Source: JAIQFF01 sp963725615
Lineage (GTDB): Bacteria > Acidobacteriota > Terriglobia > Terriglobales > Acidobacteriaceae
Assembly: GCA_963725615.1 (NCBI GenBank)
Contig: CAVRZO010000015.1
Coordinates: 75,334-139,333, forward strand
DNA length: 64,000 bases
Reading direction: 5' to 3'
Part shown: positions 17,259 to 25,499 of the stretch, piece by piece
How positions within the stretch are numbered: position 1 is the first letter of the stretch
How the letters are laid out: every line of letters begins with the position of its first letter
Notes under the pieces: model-generated
Seen by the model: only the letters and a program-made list of their open reading frames with translations
The model's database searches: none
What the model was told of the DNA's origin: nothing
Translations under genes and position numbers: made by a program

Positions 17259-17482
17259 CGCCGCTCGGACTTGACCTCGTCCAGATAGTCGGCCAGCTTC
17301 GACATTTTCTCGGCCGCGACCCGCAACGCCTTGGTGGAGTGTTGACGGACGGCCGGGACGACCTCGTCGTTGAGATAGGTAATGAATTCCGCTGTCTCCT
17401 TCTCCATGCGGTCAGCGGCCTCAGCCACTGATTTGTTAACGCGTGCCGAGGCGTCCTCTACCTTGCGGTTGAAGTCCTTCAT
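17255..17482 (-). CDS. small coiled-coil protein co-transcribed with rlpA
   Basis: A 75-aa protein from ATG 17482, which overlaps the rlpA start by four bases. It is almost entirely predicted helix with heptad-like spacing (FNRKVEDASARVNKSVAEA, RMEKETAEFITYLNDEVVP, AAEKMSKLADYLDEV), and has no signal peptide or membrane segment. I recognise no family. The overlap with rlpA suggests matched expression with the septal glycan hydrolase. A TTG at 17509 would add nine residues. Confidence 0.7.
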   Translation of the reverse strand: MKDFNRKVEDASARVNKSVAEAADRMEKETAEFITYLNDEVVPAVRQHSTKALRVAAEKMSKLADYLDEVKSERR

Positions 17483-17582
17483 GCTGACAGTGTAGCTGTC
17501 CAAGCGCAAAAATGCGCCCCCCGTCGCGTGCTGATGACAGGTCTGGTCATTATTCCCCCCAGTCGTCCCACGGTCAAAGGGG

Positions 17583-17702
17583 GGAACACAGCAAGTAATC
17601 AGTCGTCAGTCCTCAGTCGTCAGACCTCAGACCTCAGACCTCGGGCATAATAATTCGGGGTTAGGGGGCTCGGTCAGCTGACGACTGAAGACTGACGACC
17701 GA
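17583..17702. repeat. GTCGTCAGTC-type repeat cluster
   Basis: The spacer between divergent genes contains CAGTCGTCAGTCCTCAGTCG, then three CAGACCTCAGACCTC units, and after a short gap CTGACGACTGAAGACTGACG in the opposite sense. It could form a long hairpin. It belongs to the same family as 3149-3238 and 25410-25497. Confidence 0.8.
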
Positions 17703-17712
17703 CGCCTGCTGT

Positions 17713-17718
17713 TAGAAT
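17713..17718 (+). promoter_or_regulatory. candidate -10 element for the NTF2-like lipoprotein gene
   Basis: GTTAGAATCC, with TAGAAT six bases before the ATG at 17725. The TAGAATCC context is shared with murE (266) and with 58707. It implies a nearly leaderless transcript. No clear -35 element is seen. Confidence 0.35.
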
Positions 17719-17724
17719 CCTGCC

Positions 17725-18189
17725 ATGAAGAATCGTCTCGCGATCTTCACCCTCCTGGCCGCGGCCCTGCTGTTGCAGGCTTGTACTGTGTGGCGCGAGC
17801 ACCCTGGCAGCAGCAAGTGGACCGACGCGACCGGCGGTGAAGGCCTGGAGCGCAGCTTCTGGAAAGAAGTAAAAGCCAAGAGATGGAACGAACTGGAGCA
17901 CCACATCGCCAGCAACTATGTGGCGATCTCTCCGCAAGGAGGCCGTCTCGACAAAGCGGCGGCGCTGGCCCAGCTCCAGCAGTTGCAACTGGACGACTAC
18001 ACCCTCGGCGACGTCCAGGGCGAAATGAACTCTGACACTTTTGTCGTGACCTACACGGTCGCCATGCGCGGCACCTTTGGCGGCCAGCCCCTGCCGACTG
18101 AACCGTTGCGGATGATGACGGTCTGGCAGAAGGAAAAGGCCGGATGGATGGCAATTGCCCACTCCGTTCTTGGGCCCGAGAGCAAATAA
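17725..18189 (+). CDS. NTF2-like (DUF4440/SnoaL) lipoprotein
   Basis: 154 aa. The signal peptide MKNRLAIFTLLAAALLLQAC ends in a lipobox cysteine at residue 20. The mature part resembles the NTF2-like fold of DUF4440 proteins: ERSFWKEVKAKRWNELEHHI, a short NYVAISPQGGRLDKAA segment and C-terminal strands ending MMTVWQKEKAGWMAIAHS. Such proteins are small ligand-binding or catalytic cones; the ligand is unknown. It lies just upstream of mutY on the same strand. Confidence 0.75.
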   Translation: MKNRLAIFTLLAAALLLQACTVWREHPGSSKWTDATGGEGLERSFWKEVKAKRWNELEHHIASNYVAISPQGGRLDKAAALAQLQQLQLDDYTLGDVQGEMNSDTFVVTYTVAMRGTFGGQPLPTEPLRMMTVWQKEKAGWMAIAHSVLGPESK

Positions 18190-18245
18190 CGCATCGTCTC
18201 CGATCAGGACGTTTGGTTGGTGCGTTTCGTCGTGAAGATCCCGTA

Positions 18246-19232
18246 ATGAATTCAGACCGCCGCCTGAAATTCGATGGCCCTCAGACCCGTCGCTGGCGGC
18301 AGCGTTTGCTGGCTTGGTACGACCACAACCGGCGCGACCTGCCCTGGCGTCGTGATCGCGATTCCTACCGGGTATGGCTTTCGGAAATCATGTTGCAACA
18401 GACCCGCGTAGCCGCGGTGCTGGAGCACTATCACCGCTTCCTGAAGCGCTTTCCCACGGTTCAGAAACTGGCTTCCGCCCGCGAATCGTCTGTGCTGGCG
18501 GCCTGGAGTGGCCTGGGATACTACCGGCGGGCGCGCATGATGCACGCTGCGGCGAAAGTCATCGTCAAACAGCATGGCGGAAAATTTCCCGGCGAGATCG
18601 CGGAACTGCGCGCTCTGCCCGGAATCGGACGCTACACGGCAGCGGCCATCGCCAGCATCGCATTCGACGCCCCAGCGGCCGTGGTGGACGGAAATGTTGA
18701 ACGGGTGCTGGGACGTGTGTTCGGAACAGGGCTGGTAGGCGAGCCTCTCTGGCAAGCTGCCGAAGCGTTGCTAAGCCGCCAGCGTCCAGGCGACTTCAAC
18801 CAGGCCATGATGGAACTGGGCGCGATCGTGTGCCTGCCGCGCCAGCCGCGATGCTCCATGTGTCCGGTGTTCAGCCTGTGTGCCACGCGCGGGATGCTCG
18901 AGGCGAACCGGAAAGTCGTCCCTCAGCGGCGACGCGACATCTGCTATGCGCTCGATCGTCGCGACCGCTCAATTTTTCTGGTGCAGCGGCCGAAGCACGC
19001 GTCGTTGATGCCGGGCATGTGGGAGTTGCCGGAGATCCCCGTGGCGAGCGGACTTCGTTCAGGCAGCCTCACCCTCCGGCATTCGATCACGGTGACGGAC
19101 TACACAGTAAGAGTGATGCGAGGTCCGGTACCGGGCCAAAGCAGGGGACGATGGGTTCCAAAGGCCCGCCTTCCCCAGCTGCCGCTCACAGGATTGGCAC
19201 GAAAGATCCTCCGCCGGGCGCAGATCATCTAA
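18246..19232 (+). CDS. mutY: A/G-specific adenine glycosylase MutY
   Basis: A 328-aa base-excision repair enzyme that removes adenine paired with 8-oxoguanine. The N-terminal LPWRRDRDSYRVWLSEIMLQ includes the catalytic glutamate region. The helix-hairpin-helix LPGIGRYTAAAIASIAF and the catalytic-Asp segment VVDGNVERV follow. The 4Fe-4S cluster motif is C-x6-C-x2-C-x5-C (CLPRQPRCSMC then PVFSLC). The C-terminal NUDIX-like 8-oxoG recognition domain is present but short, ending near VPKARLPQLPLTGLARKIL. ATG 18246 begins the normal N-terminus. Confidence 0.94.
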   Translation: MNSDRRLKFDGPQTRRWRQRLLAWYDHNRRDLPWRRDRDSYRVWLSEIMLQQTRVAAVLEHYHRFLKRFPTVQKLASARESSVLAAWSGLGYYRRARMMHAAAKVIVKQHGGKFPGEIAELRALPGIGRYTAAAIASIAFDAPAAVVDGNVERVLGRVFGTGLVGEPLWQAAEALLSRQRPGDFNQAMMELGAIVCLPRQPRCSMCPVFSLCATRGMLEANRKVVPQRRRDICYALDRRDRSIFLVQRPKHASLMPGMWELPEIPVASGLRSGSLTLRHSITVTDYTVRVMRGPVPGQSRGRWVPKARLPQLPLTGLARKILRRAQII

Positions 19233-19287
19233 ACAGTGGAATGACCATGGCTCGATGATTAGGTCCAGTTTTTTCGGAGGACGCAAG

Positions 19288-19785
19288 ATGGCGGCTTTGA
19301 CCCCGGGAACACAAGCTCCAGATTTCACTCTGCCGTCAATGGACGGCAATCCGTTCTCGCTGCGCGCAGCGCTCGCGCGAGGACCCGTCCTGGCGACGTT
19401 TTTCAAAATCTCGTGTCCCACCTGCCAGTACGCTCTTCCTTTTCTGCAACGGATCTACCAGGCACGCGGGAACAAGGCCGTTACTATCGTAGGTATTTCG
19501 CAGAACTCGAAGAAGGACACTGCGCTTTTCATAAAAGAATACGGAATAGCCTTTCCGGTCTTGCTGGACGACACCAGTTCCTACCCGGTGTCGAACGCCT
19601 ACGGGCTCACCAACGTTCCCAGCATCTTCTGGATCGCGCAGGACGGCGAAATCGAAATCTCCAGCGTGGGCTGGATCAGAAAAGAGATGGAAGAACTCAA
19701 CCAGCGCGCTGCCCAAGCCTCGTCCGAAGCCATCGAGCCCCTGTTCCGCCCGGATGAGCAGATAGCGGATTTCCGCGCCGGTTGA
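19288..19785 (+). CDS. peroxiredoxin / TlpA-like thioredoxin-fold protein
   Basis: 165 aa from ATG 19288, nine bases after a GGAGG site. It starts like AhpC/TSA proteins (APDFTLPSMDGNPFSLRAAL) and has a CPTC pair (KISCPTCQYALPFL, near residue 45) and the cis-Pro region LTNVPSIFWIAQDGEI. No signal peptide is present, so it is probably a cytoplasmic thiol peroxidase or reductase. The paired Cys-x-x-Cys favours a TlpA/ResA-like redox role over a one-Cys peroxidase. It ends just before a perfect hairpin. Confidence 0.83.
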   Translation: MAALTPGTQAPDFTLPSMDGNPFSLRAALARGPVLATFFKISCPTCQYALPFLQRIYQARGNKAVTIVGISQNSKKDTALFIKEYGIAFPVLLDDTSSYPVSNAYGLTNVPSIFWIAQDGEIEISSVGWIRKEMEELNQRAAQASSEAIEPLFRPDEQIADFRAG

Positions 19786-19798
19786 GGGTCGAAAAACT

Positions 19799-19816
19799 AG
19801 CCCGCGGTCGCGGGCT
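19799..19816 (+). terminator. short perfect hairpin after the peroxiredoxin gene
   Basis: AGCCCGCG-GT-CGCGGGCT is an 8-bp perfect stem 13 bases after the stop codon. It is followed by GCATTTCG rather than a run of T, so it may be a rho-independent terminator of weak type or a palindromic element. Confidence 0.4.
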
Positions 19817-19826
19817 GCATTTCGTC

Positions 19827-19966
19827 GGGTGCCCCGTCCTCGTCTCTCCGTTTTTTGGAGAGACAGGGCGGGGTTTCTTGTTGTCGTCTGAAAAAACTCA
19901 GTCTCTCGTGATCATCTCCACCCACCCTGTCGTTCCTTAGAACCGAACGACGAGGGTGGGGCACCC
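19827..19966. repeat. GGGTGCCCC...GGGGCACCC inverted repeat
   Basis: GGGTGCCCCGTCCTCGTC (19827-19844) pairs with GACGAGGGTGGGGCACCC (19949-19966) with two mismatches. Inside lies a second stem, TCTCTCC-GTTTTTT-GGAGAGA. It is another palindromic intergenic element, positioned ahead of the M28 peptidase gene. Confidence 0.75.
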
Positions 19967-20061
19967 GTCCGCATTTTCGCGAAGCGAAGCAGCTACTCCG
20001 CTCAGGACGACAAATCCCGTACAATACAAAGTTCTCAGAAGCCCACTTGGAGCCTCGAAGC

Positions 20062-21735
20062 ATGCGCAAGAGCCTGATTTTGCTATCTCTGATCTTCCTT
20101 ATCTGCGGCGTACTGGCGCAGAACTCGCCCCGACCGTTAACGGTCCACTTCCCGCCCGCCGCGATTGCCGCGTTTCAAAAGATTGACGCCGAACGCATCC
20201 GCGCTCATGTGCGCTTTCTGTCTCACGACCTGCTCGAGGGCCGCGGCACCGGACAGCGTGGCGGTGACATCGCCGCGGAATACATTGCTACGCAATTCGC
20301 GCTGGACGGCCTGAAGCCCGCGGGCGACAACGGCACCTACATGCAGAAGGTTCCCATGGTCGGCATCACGCTCGCCCCGGAAACCACGTTTTCGCTGGTC
20401 CCAGCGAAGGGTTCCCCCTGGGACCTCAAATTCCTTTCCGAGTACACCGCCTACGATGAGACCCAGCAACCCGAGTCAAACGTGAATGCTGACATTGTTT
20501 ACGTGGGCTACGGCATCCAGGCGCCTGAGTACCAGTGGGATGACTACAAGGGCGTTGACGTGAAGGGCAAGGTGCTGCTCATGTTGGTGAACGAACCCCC
20601 TTCCGACGATGTCCAATTTTTCAAGGGCAAGGCCCTGACCTACTACGGGCGCTGGGTTTACAAATACGAACAAGCCGCGCGCAAAGGGGCGGTGGGCGCG
20701 ATTCTGATTCACAAGACGGATATGGCCAGCTATCCCTGGGACGTGGTGCGCAATTCGGATTCGGGAGAGAAGTCTTATCTCAAGCTGGACGGTTCGCCAA
20801 AGTTGCAAGTCGCCTCTTGGATTCACCTCGACGCAGCCAAGGCGCTGGCTGCCATGGCGGGCCTGGACATGGACAAATTGATGGTCGATGCCCGTTCGCA
20901 CGACTTCCGTCCGGTGCCGCTTGCGGTGAAACTGCAGGCGCACATGGTGAGCAAAGTTCGGCCGTTCGAATCGAACAATGTGATTGCCATGCTGCCGGGA
21001 TCCGATCCAAAACTGAAGTCCGAAGCGGTGATGTACACCGCCCACTACGATCACCTGGGTATTCGCCCCGACATGCCGGGAGACAACATCTACAACGGCG
21101 CGGATGATAATGCCAGTGGCTGTGGGGTAGTTCTGGAAATAGCCCACGCCTATGGAACGGCGGCGCAGCGGCCGCGCCGTTCCATCCTGTTCGCATCGGT
21201 CACGGCGGAGGAGCAGGGGTTGCTGGGCTCCGAATATCTGGGTAAACATCCTCCGATACCCGCGGGAAAGATCGCGCTCGATTTGAACTATGACGACATT
21301 CCACCTCTCGGGTCGCCTGAAGAAGTGGAAGTGTCCGGTAGCGAACGCACCACTTTTTACCCTACCGTGCAGGCGCTGGCGCAGGAATTCCGGCTGGTCA
21401 TTCGCCCGGATTCGCATCCGGAGGCGGGACACTACTACCGCTCCGACCATTTCAGCCTGGCCCGCGTGGGAATTCCCGCGTTTTCGGTCAATGAGGGCGT
21501 CAAGTACAAGGGCCACGATGCGGCGTGGGGTTTGGAGCAGGCCAACGAATATACCGAGAAGCACTACCACCAACCCAGCGACGAGTACCATCCCGAGATG
21601 GATTTTACCGGCGATGCGGTGATGGCTCGCTTCGGGTTTGCTCTGGGATGGGAAGCAGCAAGCGCGCCGAAAGTCGTTGGTTGGGAGAAAGGCGACGAGT
21701 TCGAGCCAGCGCGGCTGAAAAGTGGCACGAACTGA
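20062..21735 (+). CDS. secreted M28-family zinc aminopeptidase with PA domain
   Basis: A 557-aa exported protein. The signal peptide is MRKSLILLSLIFLICGVLAQ. The N-terminal DAERIRAHVRFLSHDLLEGR is typical of acidobacterial M28 proteins. A protease-associated domain (about residues 130-270, from NADIVYVGYGIQAPEYQW) is followed by the di-zinc catalytic domain with YTAHYDHLGI, NGADDNASGCG, ASVTAEEQGLLGS, NYDDIPPLG and SDHFSLARVGIPAF. The His, Asp, Glu, Asp and His metal ligands can be assigned from these motifs. It probably degrades peptides in the periplasm or outside the cell. ATG 20062 is chosen because it starts the signal peptide. Confidence 0.9.
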   Translation: MRKSLILLSLIFLICGVLAQNSPRPLTVHFPPAAIAAFQKIDAERIRAHVRFLSHDLLEGRGTGQRGGDIAAEYIATQFALDGLKPAGDNGTYMQKVPMVGITLAPETTFSLVPAKGSPWDLKFLSEYTAYDETQQPESNVNADIVYVGYGIQAPEYQWDDYKGVDVKGKVLLMLVNEPPSDDVQFFKGKALTYYGRWVYKYEQAARKGAVGAILIHKTDMASYPWDVVRNSDSGEKSYLKLDGSPKLQVASWIHLDAAKALAAMAGLDMDKLMVDARSHDFRPVPLAVKLQAHMVSKVRPFESNNVIAMLPGSDPKLKSEAVMYTAHYDHLGIRPDMPGDNIYNGADDNASGCGVVLEIAHAYGTAAQRPRRSILFASVTAEEQGLLGSEYLGKHPPIPAGKIALDLNYDDIPPLGSPEEVEVSGSERTTFYPTVQALAQEFRLVIRPDSHPEAGHYYRSDHFSLARVGIPAFSVNEGVKYKGHDAAWGLEQANEYTEKHYHQPSDEYHPEMDFTGDAVMARFGFALGWEAASAPKVVGWEKGDEFEPARLKSGTN

Positions 21736-21782
21736 GCAGATCTAATCCAAATTCACTGGTTCAATAGTTCAATGTTCAATGT

Positions 21783-21838
21783 GGTCACGGGCGACTCGCC
21801 CGCGCTTAGGTGGGACGCGCGGGACGCCCGTCCTCCAT
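21783..21838. repeat. GGGACGCCCGTCC-type intergenic repeat
   Basis: TCACGGGCGACTCGCCCGCG and GGGACGCGCGGGACGCCCGTCC lie between the convergent M28 and CoA-transferase genes. They share text with 29632-29662, 34215-34283 and 61131-61168. Confidence 0.6.
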
Positions 21839-21846
21839 CATGAAGC

Positions 21847-22509
21847 TCAGTCTTCCATTACCTTGATAGCCGGACTAAGAATGAGTGTTGGCCCGGTCAC
21901 CTGTTGCACGTCATCTGCCGTCAACCCCGGCGCTACTTCCTCGAGCACCAGCCCCGTGGGCGTCACCTGGATCACGGCCATTTCAGTAACGATCGTATTC
22001 ACCACCTTCACTCCAGTCAGCGGCAGGGTGCATTTTTTCAGAATTTTGGGTTGACCATCCTTGGTGGTGTGTTCCATGGCGACAATCACGCGGCGCGCGC
22101 TGGCCACCAGATCCATCGCGCCGCCCATGCCTTTGACCATCTTGCCGGGAATCATCCAGTTGGCTAGGCTGCCTTCTTCATCCACCTCCATCGCCCCGAG
22201 CACGCTGAGGTCAATGTGGCCGCCGCGAATCATGGCGAATGAATCAGCGCTGGAAAAATACGCCGTGCCTTTCATCTCGCTGACAGTTTCCTTGCCGGCG
22301 TTGATGAGATCGCAATCTTCCTCACCTTCGATGGGATAGGGGCCAATGCCCAGCATGCCATTCTCGGATTGCAGAATCACATCCATGCCCGCCGGAACGT
22401 GGTTGGCCACAAGGGTCGGCATGCCGATGCCCAGATTGACGTAGAAGCCATCGCGCAGTTCGCGGGCAATGCGCTTCACGATGCGCTCGCGTTTGTCGAC
22501 ATCTTTCAT
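21847..22509 (-). CDS. scoB: 3-oxoacid CoA-transferase subunit B
   Basis: A 220-aa beta subunit that moves CoA between succinyl-CoA (or acetyl-CoA) and a 3-oxoacid such as acetoacetate. It has LRDGFYVNLGIGMPTLVANH at the N-terminus and the catalytic-glutamate motif SENGMLGIGPYP near residue 50. GGHIDLSVLGAMEVDEEG, NWMIPGKMVKGMGGAMDLV and a C-terminal hydrophobic repeat (LVLEEVAPGLTADDVQ) follow. It lies directly downstream of the alpha subunit; the gap between them holds a GTCGTCAGTC repeat. Substrate specificity cannot be read from the sequence. Confidence 0.93.
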   Translation of the reverse strand: MKDVDKRERIVKRIARELRDGFYVNLGIGMPTLVANHVPAGMDVILQSENGMLGIGPYPIEGEEDCDLINAGKETVSEMKGTAYFSSADSFAMIRGGHIDLSVLGAMEVDEEGSLANWMIPGKMVKGMGGAMDLVASARRVIVAMEHTTKDGQPKILKKCTLPLTGVKVVNTIVTEMAVIQVTPTGLVLEEVAPGLTADDVQQVTGPTLILSPAIKVMED

Positions 22510-22510
22510 A

Positions 22511-22590
22511 AATGCAGGTCGTCGGTCGTCAGTCGTCGGTCGTCGGCCCAGACCTCGGGGCGTTGGCTTTTGCCAACGACCAACGACTAT
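22511..22590. repeat. GTCGTCAGTC and TTGGCTTTTGCCAACGACC repeats between scoA and scoB
   Basis: GGTCGTCGGTCGTCAGTCG and GTCGGTCGTCGGCC are followed by GTTGGCTTTTGCCAACG and ACCAACGACTA. The second part matches the repeat at 31434-31493, so two repeat families sit side by side. Confidence 0.75.
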
Positions 22591-23282
22591 TTTTTCCTCA
22601 CCGTTCTTCGCTCAATTTTCTTCTCATACACTTCGCCTTGAAAAATCCGCTTCACGTAAATGCTGGGTGTGTGAATCAGGTCGGGTTCCAATTCGCCGAC
22701 TTCCACCAGGTGCTCAACTTCTGCAATCGTTACCTTGGCGGCGGTTGCCATCATCGGATTAAAATTCCGCGCTGTCTTGCGATACACCAAATTGCCCCAC
22801 TTGTCGCCCTTCCACGCTTTGACCAACGCGAAGTCGGCTTTCAGGGCGCGCTCCATCAGATACGGACGTCCGTCGAACTCTCGAACCTCTTTGTTCCCGC
22901 CAACCACGGTGCCTACTCCGGCAGGTGTAAAGAATGCCGGGATGCCGGCGCCGCCGGCGCGAATCCGTTCTGAGAAAGTGCCCTGCGGTATCAAGTCCAG
23001 CTCCAGCTTGCGCTGCAGGATGAGTTGCTCGAGCAATTTGTTTTCGCCGACGTAAGTACCGATATGTTTGATGATCTGGCCCGCCGCCAGCAGCAGGCCA
23101 TTACCCAAGCCATCCACTCCGACGTTGTTGCTGATGGTGGTCAGGTTCTTCGTTCCCTTGCGGACCAGGGCGCGAACCAGATTTTCGGGGATGCCGCACA
23201 ATCCGAATCCACCGATCATGATAGTGGCGCCATCGAAGATGTCGTGGATGGCCTCGTCCGGGTTGGCTACGACTTTATTCAT
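22587..23282 (-). CDS. scoA: 3-oxoacid CoA-transferase subunit A
   Basis: A 231-aa alpha subunit. The family glycine motif MIGGFGLCGIPENLVRAL is at residues 22-39, with TTISNNVGVDGLGNGLLL, IPAFFTPAGVGTVV and ALVKAWKGDKWGNLVYRKTA in order. The last residues (EKKIERRTVRKK) are very basic. Together with scoB it forms the CoA-transferase used in ketone-body or short-chain acid metabolism. Its place behind tyrA, at the end of the aromatic block, does not by itself link it to that pathway. Confidence 0.93.
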   Translation of the reverse strand: MNKVVANPDEAIHDIFDGATIMIGGFGLCGIPENLVRALVRKGTKNLTTISNNVGVDGLGNGLLLAAGQIIKHIGTYVGENKLLEQLILQRKLELDLIPQGTFSERIRAGGAGIPAFFTPAGVGTVVGGNKEVREFDGRPYLMERALKADFALVKAWKGDKWGNLVYRKTARNFNPMMATAAKVTIAEVEHLVEVGELEPDLIHTPSIYVKRIFQGEVYEKKIERRTVRKK

Positions 23283-23299
23283 CGGAGTGGATTCTAAAT

Positions 23300-23425
23300 G
23301 AAAACGAAGCCGTCAGCTCTCAGCTTTCAGCTGTCAGCGTGTCTTTGGTGACTGACGGCTGATAGCTGATGGCTGAGAGCTGCCCCTGGTTTTCTCTGTG
23401 TCTCCGTGCCTCTGTGGTGAGGCTT
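23300..23425. repeat. AGCTGTCAGC and CTCCGTGCCTCTGTGG repeats overlapping the tyrA 3' end
   Basis: AGCCGTCAGCTCTCAGC and GCTGTCAGCG on one side face CTGACGGCTGATAGCTGATG and GCTGAGAGCTG on the other, then TCTGTGTCTCCGTGCCTCTG follows. The right part lies inside the tyrA reading frame and encodes its last 30 or so residues. Confidence 0.75.
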
Positions 23426-24269
23426 TTCTCAAGTGATGCGCCCGCTCGAACTCCAGCGCCAACTCCCGCGTATCGAGGTTCTCCCGGATATGCGCCAGGC
23501 GCTGCTCCAGCTTCAACAAGGCGTGCGCGATGTTTTTCTTGTTGGTAAGCGCGACGTCGCGCCACATGGAATACGGGCTGGCCGAGATGCGCGTCATCTC
23601 GCGCAGGGCGCGGCCTCCGGTCTCGAGCAGGGGCGCGTCCTCGCCGTACTCATCTACCAGTGTTGCCGCCAGAGCGGTAGAGATCATTTGCGGCAAGTGG
23701 CTGATCCAGGCACAGAGTTGGTCGTGCGCACCTGCTTCCATGCTGGCCACGCCCGCGCCGACACTCTCCACCCATTCCAAGAACTCGCCACTCGCGCCTT
23801 CAAATATTTTCTGCCCCGGAGCTGGCGTAACAAACCATACTGCGCCCTGAAACAAGTCAGGGTCGGCAGCTTCGACGCCAGACTGCTCCTTCCCCGCCAT
23901 CGGATGCCCAGCGAGGTAACGTCGGCCAACGTCCTTGCCGAACGTGGCAATCGCACGAGAAAGGACTTCGGCTTTCGTGCTGCCGACATCGGTCAGCAGA
24001 GTCTTCGGCGGCAGTGCGGGCCCTAGCCGCCCGATCAGTTCGACGATCGCCCCCACCGGCGCAGCCAGCAGCACGACCTGGCTGCCTCGAACTGCCCCTA
24101 CCGGATCGGTGTGCCCCTCGTCAATCGCCCCCTTGTCCCGCGCCTGCTTGAGCACCGGAGCGCGGTCGCAACCGATGATCCGGCCAGGGAAACGCCGTTT
24201 CTTCAACGCCAGCCCGAAGGAGCCGCCGATGAGACCCGTACCGATGATGGTGATTTGGCGCATTGCCAT
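23334..24269 (-). CDS. tyrA: prephenate dehydrogenase TyrA
   Basis: A 311-aa NAD(P)-dependent enzyme of tyrosine synthesis (prephenate to 4-hydroxyphenylpyruvate). It has the Rossmann loop TIIGTGLIGGSFGLALKK at the N-terminus, LLTDVGSTKAEV, the substrate histidine motif LAGHPMAGKEQSGVE, the ISHLPQMISTALAATLV helix and the EMTRISASPYSMWRDV motif. Only the dehydrogenase domain is present, with no ACT domain. The final 30 or so residues (from about KASPQRHGDTEKTR) are encoded by dispersed repeats. It follows aroF in a minus-strand aromatic block. Confidence 0.92.
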   Translation of the reverse strand: MAMRQITIIGTGLIGGSFGLALKKRRFPGRIIGCDRAPVLKQARDKGAIDEGHTDPVGAVRGSQVVLLAAPVGAIVELIGRLGPALPPKTLLTDVGSTKAEVLSRAIATFGKDVGRRYLAGHPMAGKEQSGVEAADPDLFQGAVWFVTPAPGQKIFEGASGEFLEWVESVGAGVASMEAGAHDQLCAWISHLPQMISTALAATLVDEYGEDAPLLETGGRALREMTRISASPYSMWRDVALTNKKNIAHALLKLEQRLAHIRENLDTRELALEFERAHHLRKASPQRHGDTEKTRGSSQPSAISRQSPKTR

Positions 24270-24274
24270 ATGAC

Positions 24275-24381
24275 TTAACTACAGAGGCACAGAGTCACAG
24301 AGGAAAAAACGGGGAAGACACTACCGGCATGCGAAAGCATGATTAGCATTTCTCCGTGTCTCTGTGTCTCCGTGGTGAAAA
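24275..24381. repeat. CAGAGGCACAGAG / CTCCGTGTCTCTGTG inverted repeat
   Basis: ACAGAGGCACAGAGTCACAG at the left faces CTCCGTGTCTCTGTGTCTCC at the right, about 50 bases apart, so the aroF-tyrA spacer can form a long imperfect hairpin. The same text occurs at 5958-5994 and 23394-23425. Confidence 0.8.
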
Positions 24382-24385
24382 GGGG

Positions 24386-25405
24386 TTAGGCCACCTTGCG
24401 TCCTACCGCGGGTGCAATCATGCGCAACTCGTCCATCAGTTTGGCGAACTGGTCAGGAAAGAGCGACTGCGCGCCGTCGGAAAATGCCTTGTCCGGATCA
24501 TGATGCACTTCGATCAGCAGGGCGTCGGCGCCCGCTGCCAGCGAAGCTCGGGCCATGGGGGGCACCTTGTCGCGCAGCCCGGTGCCATGCGACGGATCGG
24601 ACGTCATGGGCAGGTGCGAGAGTTTCTTGATGATCGGAATGGCCGATACGTCGAGCGTGTTGCGGGTGTAAGTCTCGAACGTGCGAATGCCGCGCTCACA
24701 CAAAATCACCTCGTAGTTTCCACCCGCCATGATGTACTCGGCGGAGAGCAATAGCTCTTCCAAGGTGGCGGCGATGCCGCGTTTGAGCAGAACAGGCTTT
24801 TTGACTTTCCCCAACTCGCGCAGGAGATTGAAATTCTGCATATTGCGTGCGCCCACTTGAAAAATGTCAATGTAAGGCAGCATGAGCCCAATCTGCGAAA
24901 TTTCCATGACCTCGCTGATCACCAGCATTTTGAAATGATCGCCGGCCTGGCGCAGCAGCTTCAACCCTTCCTCGCCCATCCCCTGAAAGGAGTAAGGAGA
25001 CGATCGCGGCTTAAAGGCGCCGCCGCGCAGTACGCGCGCGCCGGCTTTCGCCACCTGCTCGGCCACAGTGAACAGCTGTTCCTTCGATTCCACCGAACAT
25101 GGCCCGGCCATGACCACGACCTGGTCGCCGCCGATTTGCACCCCATTGGCAAATTCGACGACGGTCCCCTGCGGACGAAAGCTCCGCCCCGCCAGCTTGT
25201 AAGGCGCGCTGATGCGGTGGACATGCTCCACCCCGGAAAGAACTTCCAGGTTGCGCGTGTCAAAGTCCACCCGCGCGCCCACCGCGGCCAGCACAGTCTG
25301 GCGCTCGCCGGTAGTGCGGTGAACGGAGAAGCCCATCCGGACCAGGTGTTCTACCACCTGCTGGATCTGCTCATCGGTCGCTGATTCCTGCATGGCAACA
25401 ATCAT
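24386..25405 (-). CDS. aroF: 3-deoxy-7-phosphoheptulonate (DAHP) synthase, type I-beta with N-terminal ferredoxin-like domain
   Basis: A 339-aa enzyme that condenses phosphoenolpyruvate and erythrose 4-phosphate, the first step of the shikimate pathway. Residues 1-75 form the ferredoxin-like regulatory domain (VEHLVRMGFSVHRTTGERQT). The catalytic barrel follows, with VVMAGPCSVESKEQL, GGAFKPRSSPYSFQGMGEEG, VGARNMQNFNLL, LKRGIAATLEELLLSAEYI and SDPSHGTGLRDKVPPMA. Domain layout matches the Thermotoga/AroA-type enzymes that are feedback-inhibited through the N-terminal domain. Chorismate mutase lies directly upstream. Confidence 0.93.
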   Translation of the reverse strand: MIVAMQESATDEQIQQVVEHLVRMGFSVHRTTGERQTVLAAVGARVDFDTRNLEVLSGVEHVHRISAPYKLAGRSFRPQGTVVEFANGVQIGGDQVVVMAGPCSVESKEQLFTVAEQVAKAGARVLRGGAFKPRSSPYSFQGMGEEGLKLLRQAGDHFKMLVISEVMEISQIGLMLPYIDIFQVGARNMQNFNLLRELGKVKKPVLLKRGIAATLEELLLSAEYIMAGGNYEVILCERGIRTFETYTRNTLDVSAIPIIKKLSHLPMTSDPSHGTGLRDKVPPMARASLAAGADALLIEVHHDPDKAFSDGAQSLFPDQFAKLMDELRMIAPAVGRKVA

Positions 25406-25409
25406 AGTT

Positions 25410-25497
25410 AGTCAGTAGTCGTCAGTCGTCGGTCTTCAGTCGTCAGCCAAGCAAAATCGAAGTGCTGACGACTGAAGACCGACGACTGACGACTGCC
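25410..25497. repeat. GTCGTCAGTC inverted repeat between aroF and chorismate mutase genes
   Basis: GTCAGTAGTCGTCAGTCGTC and TCTTCAGTCGTCAGC are mirrored by GCTGACGACTGAAGACC and GACGACTGACGACTG across a 15-base loop. This is one of the cleanest copies of the family. Confidence 0.85.
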
Positions 25498-25499
25498 CT

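Noticed and set aside
25410..25497. CRISPR array suggested by repeated GTCGTCAGTC text
   Set aside because: The repeats have no regular spacers, are imperfect and arranged as inverted arms, recur between unrelated genes, and no cas gene is present in the window.
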